This document shows positions 33,896 through 41,714 of a stretch of 55,545 bases of DNA, piece after piece (the stretch's first letter is position 1; the number at the start of each line of letters is the position of its first letter). The DNA is from Clostridiales bacterium (GTDB taxonomy: Bacteria; Bacillota; Clostridia; Oscillospirales; Oscillospiraceae): NCBI GenBank assembly GCA_012520395.1, contig JAAYOL010000053.1, positions 1 through 55,545 of the forward strand. The letters are read 5' to 3'. The notes beneath the pieces are model-generated. The model was not told the origin of the DNA and ran no database searches. It was given only the letters and a program-made list of their open reading frames with translations. The translations under genes and the position numbers were made by a program.

Positions 33896-34525
33896 CTAGG
33901 CCTGAGACTGGGCTTCCTGCGTATCAGTATTATTTTTGAGCGTCTTGGGCAGTCTGCTGTCAAACATAAACATCACAAGAGAGCGCATCTGCTCCCCGGT
34001 TTCCGGATCGTCGAAAAAATCATCATGCAGGAACAGCTCGGAGTTTTCCTTCCATATGCCGAAGTCTTTTTCCTTAATAGCTTTCAGCCATGACTTGTAG
34101 CATTTCCTCGTCCCGGAGCTTTTTTCACCGCAGACGGAGTAGGAGTACTGCATGGGCAGCTCTCTTTCGCATACGAAATCGTATCTTAAAGCAAAAAGCG
34201 GCTTAGATTCTCTTAGCTTGTCCACTGCCCGTTCTACAATACTGTCGAAGAGCTTCATACTTTGGTTATCGAAAATATCAAACTCCGTAAACTGGCTGAC
34301 TACCATTATGCGCACACCACGCCCGGCTTCGTCGGTCATGTTAGTCTCCCGAACCTTTTTTATTTCCGGCATAGGAGAGAGCTTGAATTGAAGAAGGCTG
34401 ATATAGGGCTCCAGCGCCTTCATGAAGAAGACTATGCCGATGGTAACGAGCACTGTAATAATGAGATCCTTAATAAGAAAATATGCCAATACAATCAGCG
34501 CGAGTGTTAGTACAGAGACAATCAT
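33896..34525 (-). CDS. Hypothetical membrane-anchored protein
   Basis: A 209-residue protein I do not recognise. Residues 1-45 form two closely spaced hydrophobic segments (VSVLTLALIVLAYFLIKDLI, TVLVTIGIVFFMKAL), so a membrane hairpin is likely, with the remaining soluble part in the cytoplasm. The soluble part is charged and has an Arg/Lys-rich stretch, two isolated cysteines (YDFVCERE, YSVCGEKSSGTRKCYKSW) and an aromatic-rich C-terminal region (MFMFDSRLP). Start ATG 34525 with gaggag upstream and a good promoter make it a real gene. Confidence 0.75.
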   Translation of the reverse strand: MIVSVLTLALIVLAYFLIKDLIITVLVTIGIVFFMKALEPYISLLQFKLSPMPEIKKVRETNMTDEAGRGVRIMVVSQFTEFDIFDNQSMKLFDSIVERAVDKLRESKPLFALRYDFVCERELPMQYSYSVCGEKSSGTRKCYKSWLKAIKEKDFGIWKENSELFLHDDFFDDPETGEQMRSLVMFMFDSRLPKTLKNNTDTQEAQSQA

Positions 34526-34567
34526 GACAACTCTCCTCGTGATTTGATGGTGTTTTGCTTGTACGAC

Positions 34568-34596
34568 ATTGTATCACAGTGTTCTGCAAACTTCAA
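34568..34596 (-). promoter_or_regulatory. Promoter of hypothetical membrane protein gene
   Basis: Leftward TTGAAG at 34596-34591, a 17-base spacer and TACAAT at 34573-34568, about 40 bases before the ATG. Confidence 0.68.
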
Positions 34597-34635
34597 CATT
34601 CCGATTTCTGCAGGAACAACTCAATGGAATTTCAA

Positions 34636-34686
34636 AAACCACCGGTTGATTGATTCTCAATGAGCACCTCTCTCAGCCGGCGGTTT
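34636..34686 (-). terminator. Probable terminator of the SLH-SGNH gene
   Basis: Read leftward, aaaccgccgg and ccggtggttt pair over 10 bp (one G-U) around a 31-base loop, followed by ttgaaatt. It lies 25 bases after the stop codon. Confidence 0.55.
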
Positions 34687-34711
34687 GATTGTATATTGAC
34701 TGCCTGCCGAA

Positions 34712-35980
34712 TCAGGTCAGCGTGTTTTTAAGGAAGTTGACCCACAGGTCGTAGCAGTAGGGAACAAGATGTACTCCATCATAGGAATAGGAGGCAGGCA
34801 TATAGCCGTTTTGGTCTGCAAAGAAGGAGTATGTGTCCACAAGCACGCAATTGTGCTCCGTGGCAATCCTTTTCAACTCGTTATTGAAGGCGACAATCCT
34901 TTCAATGCTGAAGGTTCCCCCGACCTTTGATTCGGTAATCGGCAGTATTGTTTGTATATAAATTGTAGCACCCGGCTGAATTTTCTTCATCTCAAGTATC
35001 ATCGCCGAATACTCTGCGTAAAACTGTGTCGGCTTATAGCCAAGCTCGTTTACTCCCAGCTGAATCAGAATTTTCTTGTAACTCTTTTTCGAGAGCGCGT
35101 CCATGAGCGTAATGTTTTTGCCGTCATATGGGAAGCACTCGTAATTTGAGACCTGGAACACAGATATGCCGTTTTTGTAGATGTAATCGGGTGTATCAAG
35201 GCTGCTGAAGGACATAATTCCTCCCACCAGCGAGTTGCCGAAAATAACGGCGTCCGAGAACCAGTCGTCCGTCACCGGATTTGGGTTTTCCACAGGCTGA
35301 GCATCCGACCAGAAGTTGACAGGCAGCCTCGTAGCGGGATAGATAAGTCGCATCAATACCGTCGCGCCCTGGGCGCGCGTAAGCGATTGCGAGCCGTTAA
35401 AATACTGACTTTCATCGCCCTGCAAAAGTCCCGAAGCATAGGATGCGCGAACATAGGTTAAATACTTCTCAGGAATTTTGTCGTAGTCCAAAATGTAATC
35501 CTCCAATCCCTCGGCAGGCGTATGTTCTATGCCGAAAATATTCTTCTGAAGATTATAAAGAATTATGCTCATCTGATAGCGCGTTATAAGAGCGTCAATG
35601 TGTTCAATCGGGAACTCGTCACGCTTTATCATACCCTTGAACAGCGCTGCATAATAGTAGGGGGCTGCCCAATGGTCAGCGGGAAAGGAATAGTCCGTAT
35701 CATAGTAAATTCTTCCTTCCTTGACCTCGGGAATGTCGCGAGGATACATGGCCACGGCGACGAGTTTTAGAAACTGGCCTATGGTCAGTGTCCCGTCAGG
35801 TTGAAAGGAGCCGTCGGGAAAGCCGTTTATGATACTTAGATTTGACAGCGTCATAACTGCGTCGTAGTACCAGAGGCCCGCGCTAACATCAGTAAAGCTT
35901 GCAGCTTCGATGGGCGTAGCTTGCACAATAATCAGCACTATAATAATCAGCACGGCTGCTATTCTGATTCTGCGTTTCAT
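34712..35980 (-). CDS. Secreted SLH-domain SGNH/GDSL hydrolase
   Basis: A 422-residue surface protein. The signal peptide (residues 1-27, MKRRIRIAAVLIIIVLIIVQ, ending IEA) precedes three SLH-like repeats (FTDVSAGLWYYDAVMTLSNL with INGFPDGSFQPDGTLTIGQF; DHWAAPYYYAALFKGMI; VRASYASGLLQGD with SQSLTRAQGATVL) that would anchor it to secondary cell-wall polymer. Residues about 240-420 are an SGNH-type hydrolase: FGNSLVGG (nucleophile block), LIQLGVNELGY (block III) and DGVHLVPYCYDLW (Asp-x-x-His block V). The likely role is deacetylation or esterase action on wall or matrix glycans. ATG 35980 has ggaggt upstream; a 70-codon upstream extension is not used. Confidence 0.86.
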   Translation of the reverse strand: MKRRIRIAAVLIIIVLIIVQATPIEAASFTDVSAGLWYYDAVMTLSNLSIINGFPDGSFQPDGTLTIGQFLKLVAVAMYPRDIPEVKEGRIYYDTDYSFPADHWAAPYYYAALFKGMIKRDEFPIEHIDALITRYQMSIILYNLQKNIFGIEHTPAEGLEDYILDYDKIPEKYLTYVRASYASGLLQGDESQYFNGSQSLTRAQGATVLMRLIYPATRLPVNFWSDAQPVENPNPVTDDWFSDAVIFGNSLVGGIMSFSSLDTPDYIYKNGISVFQVSNYECFPYDGKNITLMDALSKKSYKKILIQLGVNELGYKPTQFYAEYSAMILEMKKIQPGATIYIQTILPITESKVGGTFSIERIVAFNNELKRIATEHNCVLVDTYSFFADQNGYMPASYSYDGVHLVPYCYDLWVNFLKNTLT

Positions 35981-36023
35981 TAACTGACCTCCAAAAAAAG
36001 GAGAGTATCTTTTTGTTTTAGCA

Positions 36024-36052
36024 AGTATATCACTAAGGGAAAGCCTGTTCAA
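36024..36052 (-). promoter_or_regulatory. Promoter of SLH-SGNH gene
   Basis: Leftward TTGAAC at 36052-36047, a 17-base spacer and TATACT at 36029-36024. Transcript would start near 36017, about 37 bases before the ATG. Confidence 0.68.
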
Positions 36053-36155
36053 GTCTAAAATAATAAGCAAAAAGCAATTTATGTAAACCATATAACTGTT
36101 GGGACAAAGAATGCTTAGATTTATTTTAATATTTTTCGGTACTGTGTTATTATGG

Positions 36156-36268
36156 TATAATAATCGCAAAGCAATTATTATACGTGACACATCGGCTGGT
36201 TCCGCCTCCGGCGGGAGGCTGACGGCCTTATGTCACGACCGCCTCGCCCCTTTCGGGGCAACCGGCGG
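36156..36268 (+). promoter_or_regulatory. dnaE promoter -10 and highly structured leader
   Basis: A TATAAT box at 36156-36161 (weak -35) precedes a GC-rich region with nested stems: CGTGACA/TGTCACG at 36183-36189 and 36231-36237 enclosing gcctcc-ggcg-ggaggc (with an alternative ccgcc-tcc-ggcgg), then CCGCC 36239-36243 with GGCGG 36264-36268 enclosing gcccc-tttc-ggggc. I could not match it to a known riboswitch. It may be an RNA leader or a copy of a dispersed palindromic repeat. Confidence 0.55.
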
Positions 36269-36327
36269 CGATACATGGTAATATATCCGCACGGTGGATT
36301 TTATGTAAAACGGAGAGGAGGTAGCCT

Positions 36328-39153
36328 ATGTCCTTCGTGCATCTGCATGTCCACAGTGAGTACAGTCTCTTGGATGGCGCCTGCCGTATCAGGGAGCTTA
36401 TAGAGAAAACCAAAGAGCTGGGGCAGAGCGCCATTGCAATAACCGACCACGGCGTAATGTACGGCGTAATAGACTTCTACAAGGCGGCAAAAAAGCAGGG
36501 TATTAAGCCCATAATCGGCTGTGAGGTCTATGTCGCCCCGCGCAGAAGGCAGGACATGGAGCACGGTCTTGACAGCTCGTCCTATCACCTTGTGCTTCTT
36601 TGTAAAAATGAGACTGGTTATCGCAATCTCTGCTTTATGGTAAGCGCCGCCTTTACTGAGGGTTTTTACATAAAGCCCCGTATTGATATGGAGCTTTTGC
36701 GCGAGCACTCCGAAGGACTCATTGGACTCTCTGCCTGTCTGGCCGGGGAGATACCCCAGCGCCTAATGGACGGGAATTTCGAGCAGGCGAAGAGCAAGGC
36801 TCTTGAGCTGCGCGACATATTTGAGAAGGACAGCTTCTATCTCGAGCTGCAGGACCACGGGATTGCTGAGCAGAGGACAGTCAATCAGGGACTTCTGCAA
36901 CTGAGTGCCGAAACAGGCATACCCCTTGTGGCGACTAATGACGTTCACTACCTAACTAAAGCGGGCGCATATAATCATGATGTTTTACTCTGCATACAGA
37001 CCGGTAAGACTGTCGAGGACACTGACCGCATGAAGTTCGAGACTGAGGAATTCTATCTCAAATCCGAAAGCGAGATGCGCGCGCTTTTTCCGAATAACCC
37101 CGAGGCTATCGACAATACCGTGAAAATCGCGGAAATGTGTAACCTTGAATTTGAGTTCAACAGGTACCATCTCCCCCAGTTTGAGGTCCCTGAGGGGCGC
37201 GAGGCCTATGAATATCTTAAGGAGCTATGCCTGAAGGGGCTTGCAAAGCGCTATGGGGAAGGCCGGGAGGACATCGAGAAGCAGCTTTTCTACGAGCTTG
37301 AAATGATAAACAAGATGGGATTTACCGACTACTTCCTAATCGTCAGTGATTTTATCGCCTTTGCAAAGGGGAGGGGTATCCCCGTCGGACCCGGAAGGGG
37401 CTCGGCGGCCGGCAGCGTTGCCTCCTACTGCCTTGAAATCACAGATGTGGACCCGATTAAGTATAATCTCTTTTTTGAACGGTTTTTAAATCCTGAACGG
37501 ATAAGTATGCCCGATATAGATATTGACTTCTGCATAAACCGCCGCTCGGAGGTTATAGATTACGTCAAGGAAAAATATGGGGCCGACCATGTCGCGCAAA
37601 TTATAACCTTCGGCAAGATGAAGGCCAAGCAGGCCGTAAGATCCGTGGCCAAGGCCCTGTCCTTCACCTTCGCTGAGGAAAACGAGATAGCGAAAATGAT
37701 TCCCGATGAGCTTGGGATGAGCCTTGAAAGGGCGGTGTGCCTGCCCCCCTTAAAGGAAAGGTATGAGCAGGATGCCCGGGTAAGACAACTTATAGACACC
37801 GCCATGGCGCTTGAGCAGATGCCTAAGGATAGCTCGACCCATGCCGCGGGTGTGGTCATAACAAAAAAGCCCGTGCATGAATATGTACCCCTAGCGCTTT
37901 CCAAAAAGGACAATTCAATAGCTACCCAGTATACTATGACGACTCTCGAGGAGCTGGGTCTGCTAAAAATGGACTTTCTGGGGCTTAGAAACCTCACGGT
38001 TATAGACATGGCGGAGAAGGAAATAAGAAAATCTCTGCCGGACTTTTCGGTCAAAGACATACCCGAGGACGACCCGGAGGTATACGAGATGCTCTCGGCG
38101 GGCAGGACCTCGGGAGTATTCCAGATGGAGAGCGCGGGCATTACGGCGGTTTGCATGGGCATAAAGCCGAAGAGCATTGAAGATCTAACGGCGATAATCG
38201 CCCTCTACCGCCCAGGGCCGATGGATTCAATCCCCAGATTCATTGAATCAAAGCACAATCCGCAGAAGATATTCTACAAGCACCCTCTGCTGCGCGACAT
38301 CCTGGATGTCACCTATGGCTGTATCGTCTATCAGGAGCAGGTCATAGAGATTTTCAGGCGGCTGGCCGGCTATTCGCTGGGCCAGGCCGACATGATACGC
38401 AGGGCCATGTCCAAGAAAAAACACGATGAAATTGAGAGGGAGCGCAAGACCTTTATCTACGGCGATGAGAGCCGGGGCATCGCGGGGGCCGCCTCTGCGG
38501 GCGTGCCGGAGAGCGTGGCGTCCAGCATTTATGACGAGATTCTGGACTTTGCCAACTACGCCTTCAACAAGGCACATGCGGTCGCCTATGCTGTAATCTC
38601 ATATCAGACTGCCTATCTCAAATGCCGCTTCCCGCGGGAGTATATGGCGGCGCTGATGAGCTCGGTTCTGGCAGATTCGGCCAAGATTGCCGAATACACC
38701 GCCGAATGCCGGGAAAACGGAATAAAGCTTCTGCCGCCTGACGTGAACGAATCCGACGACAGCTTTACCGTCAGCGGTGAAAACATCAGGTACGGGCTCG
38801 CCGCGGTCAAGAATATCGGCGCGGGCTTTATAAAGGCGGTTATGGAGGAGCGGACGAGGGGCGGGGCTTTCAAGACCTTCGATGAGTTCTGTGAGCGGAT
38901 GTACGGCATCGACATAAATAAAAGGGCGGTTGAGAGCCTGATTAAGGCCGGGGCCTTCGACAGCATGGGTTATAAGCGCAGCCAGCTTCTGCGTGTATGT
39001 GCGGCGGTTATAGACGATATAGCTGAGTCAAGGCGTAAAAATGTCGAGGGACAGATAGACCTTTTCGGGGGCGGCGAAATAAAGACCAAGTCACCGAAGC
39101 TGGAGCTGCCGGATATTCCTGAATTTTCATCCTATGAGCTGATGAGCATGTAA
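36328..39153 (+). CDS. dnaE: DNA polymerase III alpha subunit (DnaE), ends at in-frame TAA
   Basis: The 941-residue main part of a C-family replicative polymerase. The N-terminal PHP domain begins FVHLHVHSEYSLLDGACRI; the palm catalytic residues lie in VGPGRGSAAGSVASY and MPDIDIDFC (near residues 354-400); the thumb/fingers and tandem HhH region follow (YRPGPMDSIPRFIESKH, INKRAVESLIKAGAFDSMGYKR). An internal clamp-binding motif QIDLF is at residues 909-913. The frame then meets TAA at 39151, where homologues read Glu in M-E-K-E-V; the next codons continue perfectly as KEVTGLYLTGHPMDDY in the same frame. Intact length would be 1153. Real nonsense mutation or sequence error; the truncated product keeps polymerase and clamp motif. 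Confidence 0.93.
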   Translation: MSFVHLHVHSEYSLLDGACRIRELIEKTKELGQSAIAITDHGVMYGVIDFYKAAKKQGIKPIIGCEVYVAPRRRQDMEHGLDSSSYHLVLLCKNETGYRNLCFMVSAAFTEGFYIKPRIDMELLREHSEGLIGLSACLAGEIPQRLMDGNFEQAKSKALELRDIFEKDSFYLELQDHGIAEQRTVNQGLLQLSAETGIPLVATNDVHYLTKAGAYNHDVLLCIQTGKTVEDTDRMKFETEEFYLKSESEMRALFPNNPEAIDNTVKIAEMCNLEFEFNRYHLPQFEVPEGREAYEYLKELCLKGLAKRYGEGREDIEKQLFYELEMINKMGFTDYFLIVSDFIAFAKGRGIPVGPGRGSAAGSVASYCLEITDVDPIKYNLFFERFLNPERISMPDIDIDFCINRRSEVIDYVKEKYGADHVAQIITFGKMKAKQAVRSVAKALSFTFAEENEIAKMIPDELGMSLERAVCLPPLKERYEQDARVRQLIDTAMALEQMPKDSSTHAAGVVITKKPVHEYVPLALSKKDNSIATQYTMTTLEELGLLKMDFLGLRNLTVIDMAEKEIRKSLPDFSVKDIPEDDPEVYEMLSAGRTSGVFQMESAGITAVCMGIKPKSIEDLTAIIALYRPGPMDSIPRFIESKHNPQKIFYKHPLLRDILDVTYGCIVYQEQVIEIFRRLAGYSLGQADMIRRAMSKKKHDEIERERKTFIYGDESRGIAGAASAGVPESVASSIYDEILDFANYAFNKAHAVAYAVISYQTAYLKCRFPREYMAALMSSVLADSAKIAEYTAECRENGIKLLPPDVNESDDSFTVSGENIRYGLAAVKNIGAGFIKAVMEERTRGGAFKTFDEFCERMYGIDINKRAVESLIKAGAFDSMGYKRSQLLRVCAAVIDDIAESRRKNVEGQIDLFGGGEIKTKSPKLELPDIPEFSSYELMSM

Positions 39154-39789
39154 AAGGAGGTTACAGGCCTCTACCTGACGGGCCACCCCATGGACGACTA
39201 TGCCAACAGCGCAAAGAGGGAGGGGGCTGTGCCGATAGGGCGCATAATGGAGGACTTCACAAGTGAGGGGAGAAACAGCCACTTCCGCGACGATCAGGTT
39301 GTCACACTTGCGGGCGTTATTGTCAGCTATAAGACCAAGACGACCAGGAACAACAGCCTGATGGCCTATATTGGCCTTGAGGACAGCACCGGTTCGATGG
39401 AGCTTCTCGTCTTCCAGCGGGTGCTCACGGAGTGCGGGGGCTATATCAAGACCAATTCGCCCGTGCTCGTGACAGGGCGCATTTCCGCCCGGGACGACAA
39501 GGCGCCGCAGCTGCTTTGTGACAACATTAGACCGTTAAATGCTTCAACGGGAGATGTGCTCAAAACCCCGGAGCCGGAGCAGAAGAAGCTCTATCTCAAG
39601 CTGGCAGGCGAGCACTGCGATGAGCTGGTAAAGATTAAGCGCGTGCTGAACATGTTTGTCGGAGAGACTCCGGTGGTGCTCTACTTTGCGGACACGAAAA
39701 AGAGAAGGGGTACGGCCTGTCTTTTGCACGAGGCGCTGATTAATGAGCTGAAGAGTATCTTGGGAGAGAAAAACGTGGTTATAAAATAA
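39154..39789 (+). pseudogene. dnaE: DnaE C-terminal OB-fold/tail region after the internal stop
   Basis: In-frame continuation of dnaE downstream of the TAA. It holds the tRNA_anti-type OB fold (VVTLAGVIVSYKTKTTRN, YIGLEDSTGSMELLVF, SPVLVTGRISARDD) and a short C-terminal tail that ends at 39789. The first ATG is at 39190 (199 residues). AAAGGAGG at 39154-39161 sits immediately after the TAA, so translation restart is conceivable, but no start codon lies at the right distance in frame: the ATG is 28 bases beyond. The site is explained more simply by the Lys-Glu-Val codons of the normal protein. Confidence 0.85.
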
Positions 39790-39797
39790 TATGACAA

Positions 39798-39826
39798 AGC
39801 GGAGGGCGAAGGCCCTCCGCTAATTT
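39798..39826. terminator. Bidirectional terminator between dnaE and trmD
   Basis: Perfect 10-bp stem agcggagggc/gccctccgct with a 4-base loop. Followed on + by aattta and on - by ttgtcat. It overlaps the trmD stop codon. Confidence 0.85.
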
Positions 39827-40572
39827 ATTTCCTCAAGCTCGGCCATGATTTCGGCCAATAGCTTTTTATCCTGCTTTGTAGTGAACTCCAGCTTTTCAAA
39901 CATATCCGGGCGGCGCTGCATAGTCCTAATTATAGACTGCTTCCTGCGCCACTTTGCAATATTCGCGTGGTGACCGGAGAGCAGGACCTCGGGTACGCGC
40001 CTGCCGTTCCAGACTTCGGGCCGGGAGTAATGCGGATGCTCCAGAAGTCCGTCCCAATGACTTTCCTCGGTAAAGCATTCCTCGTCGGGCAAAACGCCGG
40101 GAACCAGACGGCAGACGGCATCTGCTACCACCATCGCGGGTATCTCGCCGCCGGTCAGTACGAAATCGCCTATGGAAATCTCCTCATCGACGCATTCCTC
40201 TATAAATCGCTCGTCTATGCCCTCATAGTGCCCGCAGACCAGGATTAGCCTTTTATAATCGTTTTTCAGCCTTTTTGCGTCAGCCTGCGTAAATATTTTG
40301 CCCTGAGGTGACATGTAAATAGTGTGGACACGCTCTCCGGCCTCGTTGCAGATATGCTCCCAGCAGGCGTGAAGTGGCTGTGCCTGCATGATGCAGCCGC
40401 GCCCTCCGCCGTAAGGGTAGTCATCGACCTGCTTTTGCTTATTTGTGGTGTAGTCGCGTATCTGATGGCACTCAATCCGTATAAAGCCCCGCTCCTGCGC
40501 CCTGCCGAGTATGCTCTCGCAGAGCATATCTCCAACAGTGTCGGGGAACAGTGTCATTATATCGATGCGCAA
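39820..40572 (-). CDS. trmD: tRNA (guanine-37 N1) methyltransferase
   Basis: A 250-residue SPOUT methyltransferase forming m1G37. IDIMTLFPDTVGDML at the N-terminus, DDYPYGGGRGCIMQAQPL, the SAM-binding trefoil knot (VCGHYEGIDERFIEECVDEEISIGDFVLTGGE region) and SHWDGLLEHPHYSRPEVWNGR are complete. The start is TTG 40572: aaggga lies nine bases upstream, overlapping the rimM stop, and the protein then begins at the standard RIDIMTLFP. Last gene of its operon; rplS, usually next, is absent here. Confidence 0.95.
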   Translation of the reverse strand: MRIDIMTLFPDTVGDMLCESILGRAQERGFIRIECHQIRDYTTNKQKQVDDYPYGGGRGCIMQAQPLHACWEHICNEAGERVHTIYMSPQGKIFTQADAKRLKNDYKRLILVCGHYEGIDERFIEECVDEEISIGDFVLTGGEIPAMVVADAVCRLVPGVLPDEECFTEESHWDGLLEHPHYSRPEVWNGRRVPEVLLSGHHANIAKWRRKQSIIRTMQRRPDMFEKLEFTTKQDKKLLAEIMAELEEIN

Positions 40573-40576
40573 TACG

Positions 40577-41068
40577 TCACATCCCTTCAATAAGACGTAC
40601 GGTTATGCGCCCGCCCCCGACATCTACCTTCTTGATAAATTCGGGCACGTCGGGAATAAGACGCTCAGTTTCGCCTTTGACGACAAAGACTCTTGAAGCG
40701 GGGTATTCAAGCACGTCCGAAAGAGTGCCAATCTCAGCGCCGCTTGCCTCGTCAAAAACGGGCAGGCCGATGATATCGGCGAGAAAATAGGCACCTTCCT
40801 CAAGCTCAACATCCCCGCGGTCAATGCAGACTATCGAGTTTTTCAGAGCCATGGCCATGCCGACGGAGCTAACCTCCTCGAAAAGTGCTATTACCATGCC
40901 CTTATGGACACGGGCAGACAGAAGCTTAAAAGGTGTCTCATTTATATAAAGGCGGTCAAAGCCGCACAAAAACTCGGGGCTGTCGCTCCAGGGCTGGATT
41001 TTGACCTCACCCCTGAGCCCGTGCGTATTTACAATCTTCCCCGCCTCGAGAAATCTACTCTTCTCCAT
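40577..41068 (-). CDS. rimM: 16S rRNA processing protein RimM
   Basis: A 163-residue 30S maturation factor that binds S19. The N-terminal RimM domain (LEAGKIVNTHGLRGEVKIQPWSDSPE) is followed by a PRC-barrel (FLADIIGLPVFDEASGAEIGTL, LIPDVPEFIKKVDVGGGRITV). ATG 41068 has a gaggtc site. Four bases separate its stop from the trmD start, so coupling is expected. Confidence 0.94.
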   Translation of the reverse strand: MEKSRFLEAGKIVNTHGLRGEVKIQPWSDSPEFLCGFDRLYINETPFKLLSARVHKGMVIALFEEVSSVGMAMALKNSIVCIDRGDVELEEGAYFLADIIGLPVFDEASGAEIGTLSDVLEYPASRVFVVKGETERLIPDVPEFIKKVDVGGGRITVRLIEGM

Positions 41069-41109
41069 AGTATGACCTCGCTGTTCACTCGTATTATCAA
41101 AAGGGAAAA

Positions 41110-41133
41110 GTGCCCCGCACTCCTGCGGGGCAC
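41110..41133 (-). terminator. Intra-operon terminator/attenuator between khpA and rimM
   Basis: Leftward, gtgccccgca/tgcggggcac forms a perfect 10-bp stem with a 4-base loop, followed by tttt. Placed six bases after the khpA stop, it should reduce transcription into rimM-trmD relative to rpsP. Confidence 0.78.
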
Positions 41134-41138
41134 CGAAA

Positions 41139-41369
41139 TCAATCCACGATTTCGACGGAGACTCTTTTTCCGCTTTTCATGGCGACGGATTTAATAAGCG
41201 TCCGGATTTCCTTTGCTATTCTGCCTTGGCGGCCTATGACCTTACCCATATCGCCTTCAGCGACACGGAGTTCCAAAACAGTTTCGTTTTCTCCCTCAAT
41301 CTGGGTCACGTTAACCGCGTCAGGATCGTCGACAAGGTTTTTTGCGATGTAAAGTAAAAGGTCTTTCAT
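41139..41369 (-). CDS. khpA: KH-domain RNA-binding protein KhpA
   Basis: A 76-residue single KH domain protein (YlqC). The GxxG-type loop is VIGRQGRIAKEIRTLIKSVA. In Gram-positive bacteria KhpA pairs with KhpB to affect cell elongation and small RNAs. Located between rpsP and rimM as usual; ribosome site aaggagaacc precedes the ATG. Confidence 0.92.
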   Translation of the reverse strand: MKDLLLYIAKNLVDDPDAVNVTQIEGENETVLELRVAEGDMGKVIGRQGRIAKEIRTLIKSVAMKSGKRVSVEIVD

Positions 41370-41380
41370 TTTGGTTCTCC

Positions 41381-41620
41381 TTAAAGCACGCCGGCTTTTT
41401 TAAGCAGGGCTTTTACAGTATCAGTGGGCTGTGCTCCTGTCTTAATCCATTCCAGCGCGCGCTCCCCGTTTACCTTTATTTCGGAAGGGTTTGTGAGGGG
41501 GTTATATGTGCCGATTTCCTCAATGAATCTTCCGTCACGGGGGAAGCGGGAATCGGCCACAACTATTCTATAAAAGGGATTCTTTTTAGCACCCATTCTG
41601 CGGAGTCTTATTTTGACCAT
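41381..41620 (-). CDS. rpsP: 30S ribosomal protein S16
   Basis: A 79-residue S16: [29 protein letters not shown] (two adjacent family blocks), [13 protein letters not shown] and [16 protein letters not shown]. The start is ATG 41620 with ggaggt upstream; an extension to 41635 runs through that site. Confidence 0.96.
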   Translation of the reverse strand: MVKIRLRRMGAKKNPFYRIVVADSRFPRDGRFIEEIGTYNPLTNPSEIKVNGERALEWIKTGAQPTDTVKALLKKAGVL

Positions 41621-41714
41621 TATATTCACCTCCAAAAAGTAAGATTATATATAGCTACAATCTGCGTGGGCACGTTAAATGCGCCCCGGAGCGGCGCTCA
41701 GCCGCCGCCGCAAA

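Noticed and set aside
37560-38177. 205-codon minus-strand frame
   Set aside because: Antisense to the dnaE palm and finger region; low-complexity Ser-rich translation typical of shadows.
39140-39200. Genetic code reassignment of TAA, or a split-intein DnaE
   Set aside because: Many genes here end in TAA at proper family lengths (for example lexA, ffh, rpsR, citrate synthase), so TAA is a normal stop. No intein motifs flank the break and the two parts are contiguous.
41690-41714. GC hairpin just after ffh
   Set aside because: Only about 6 bp and no U tract; ffh and rpsP are normally co-transcribed.
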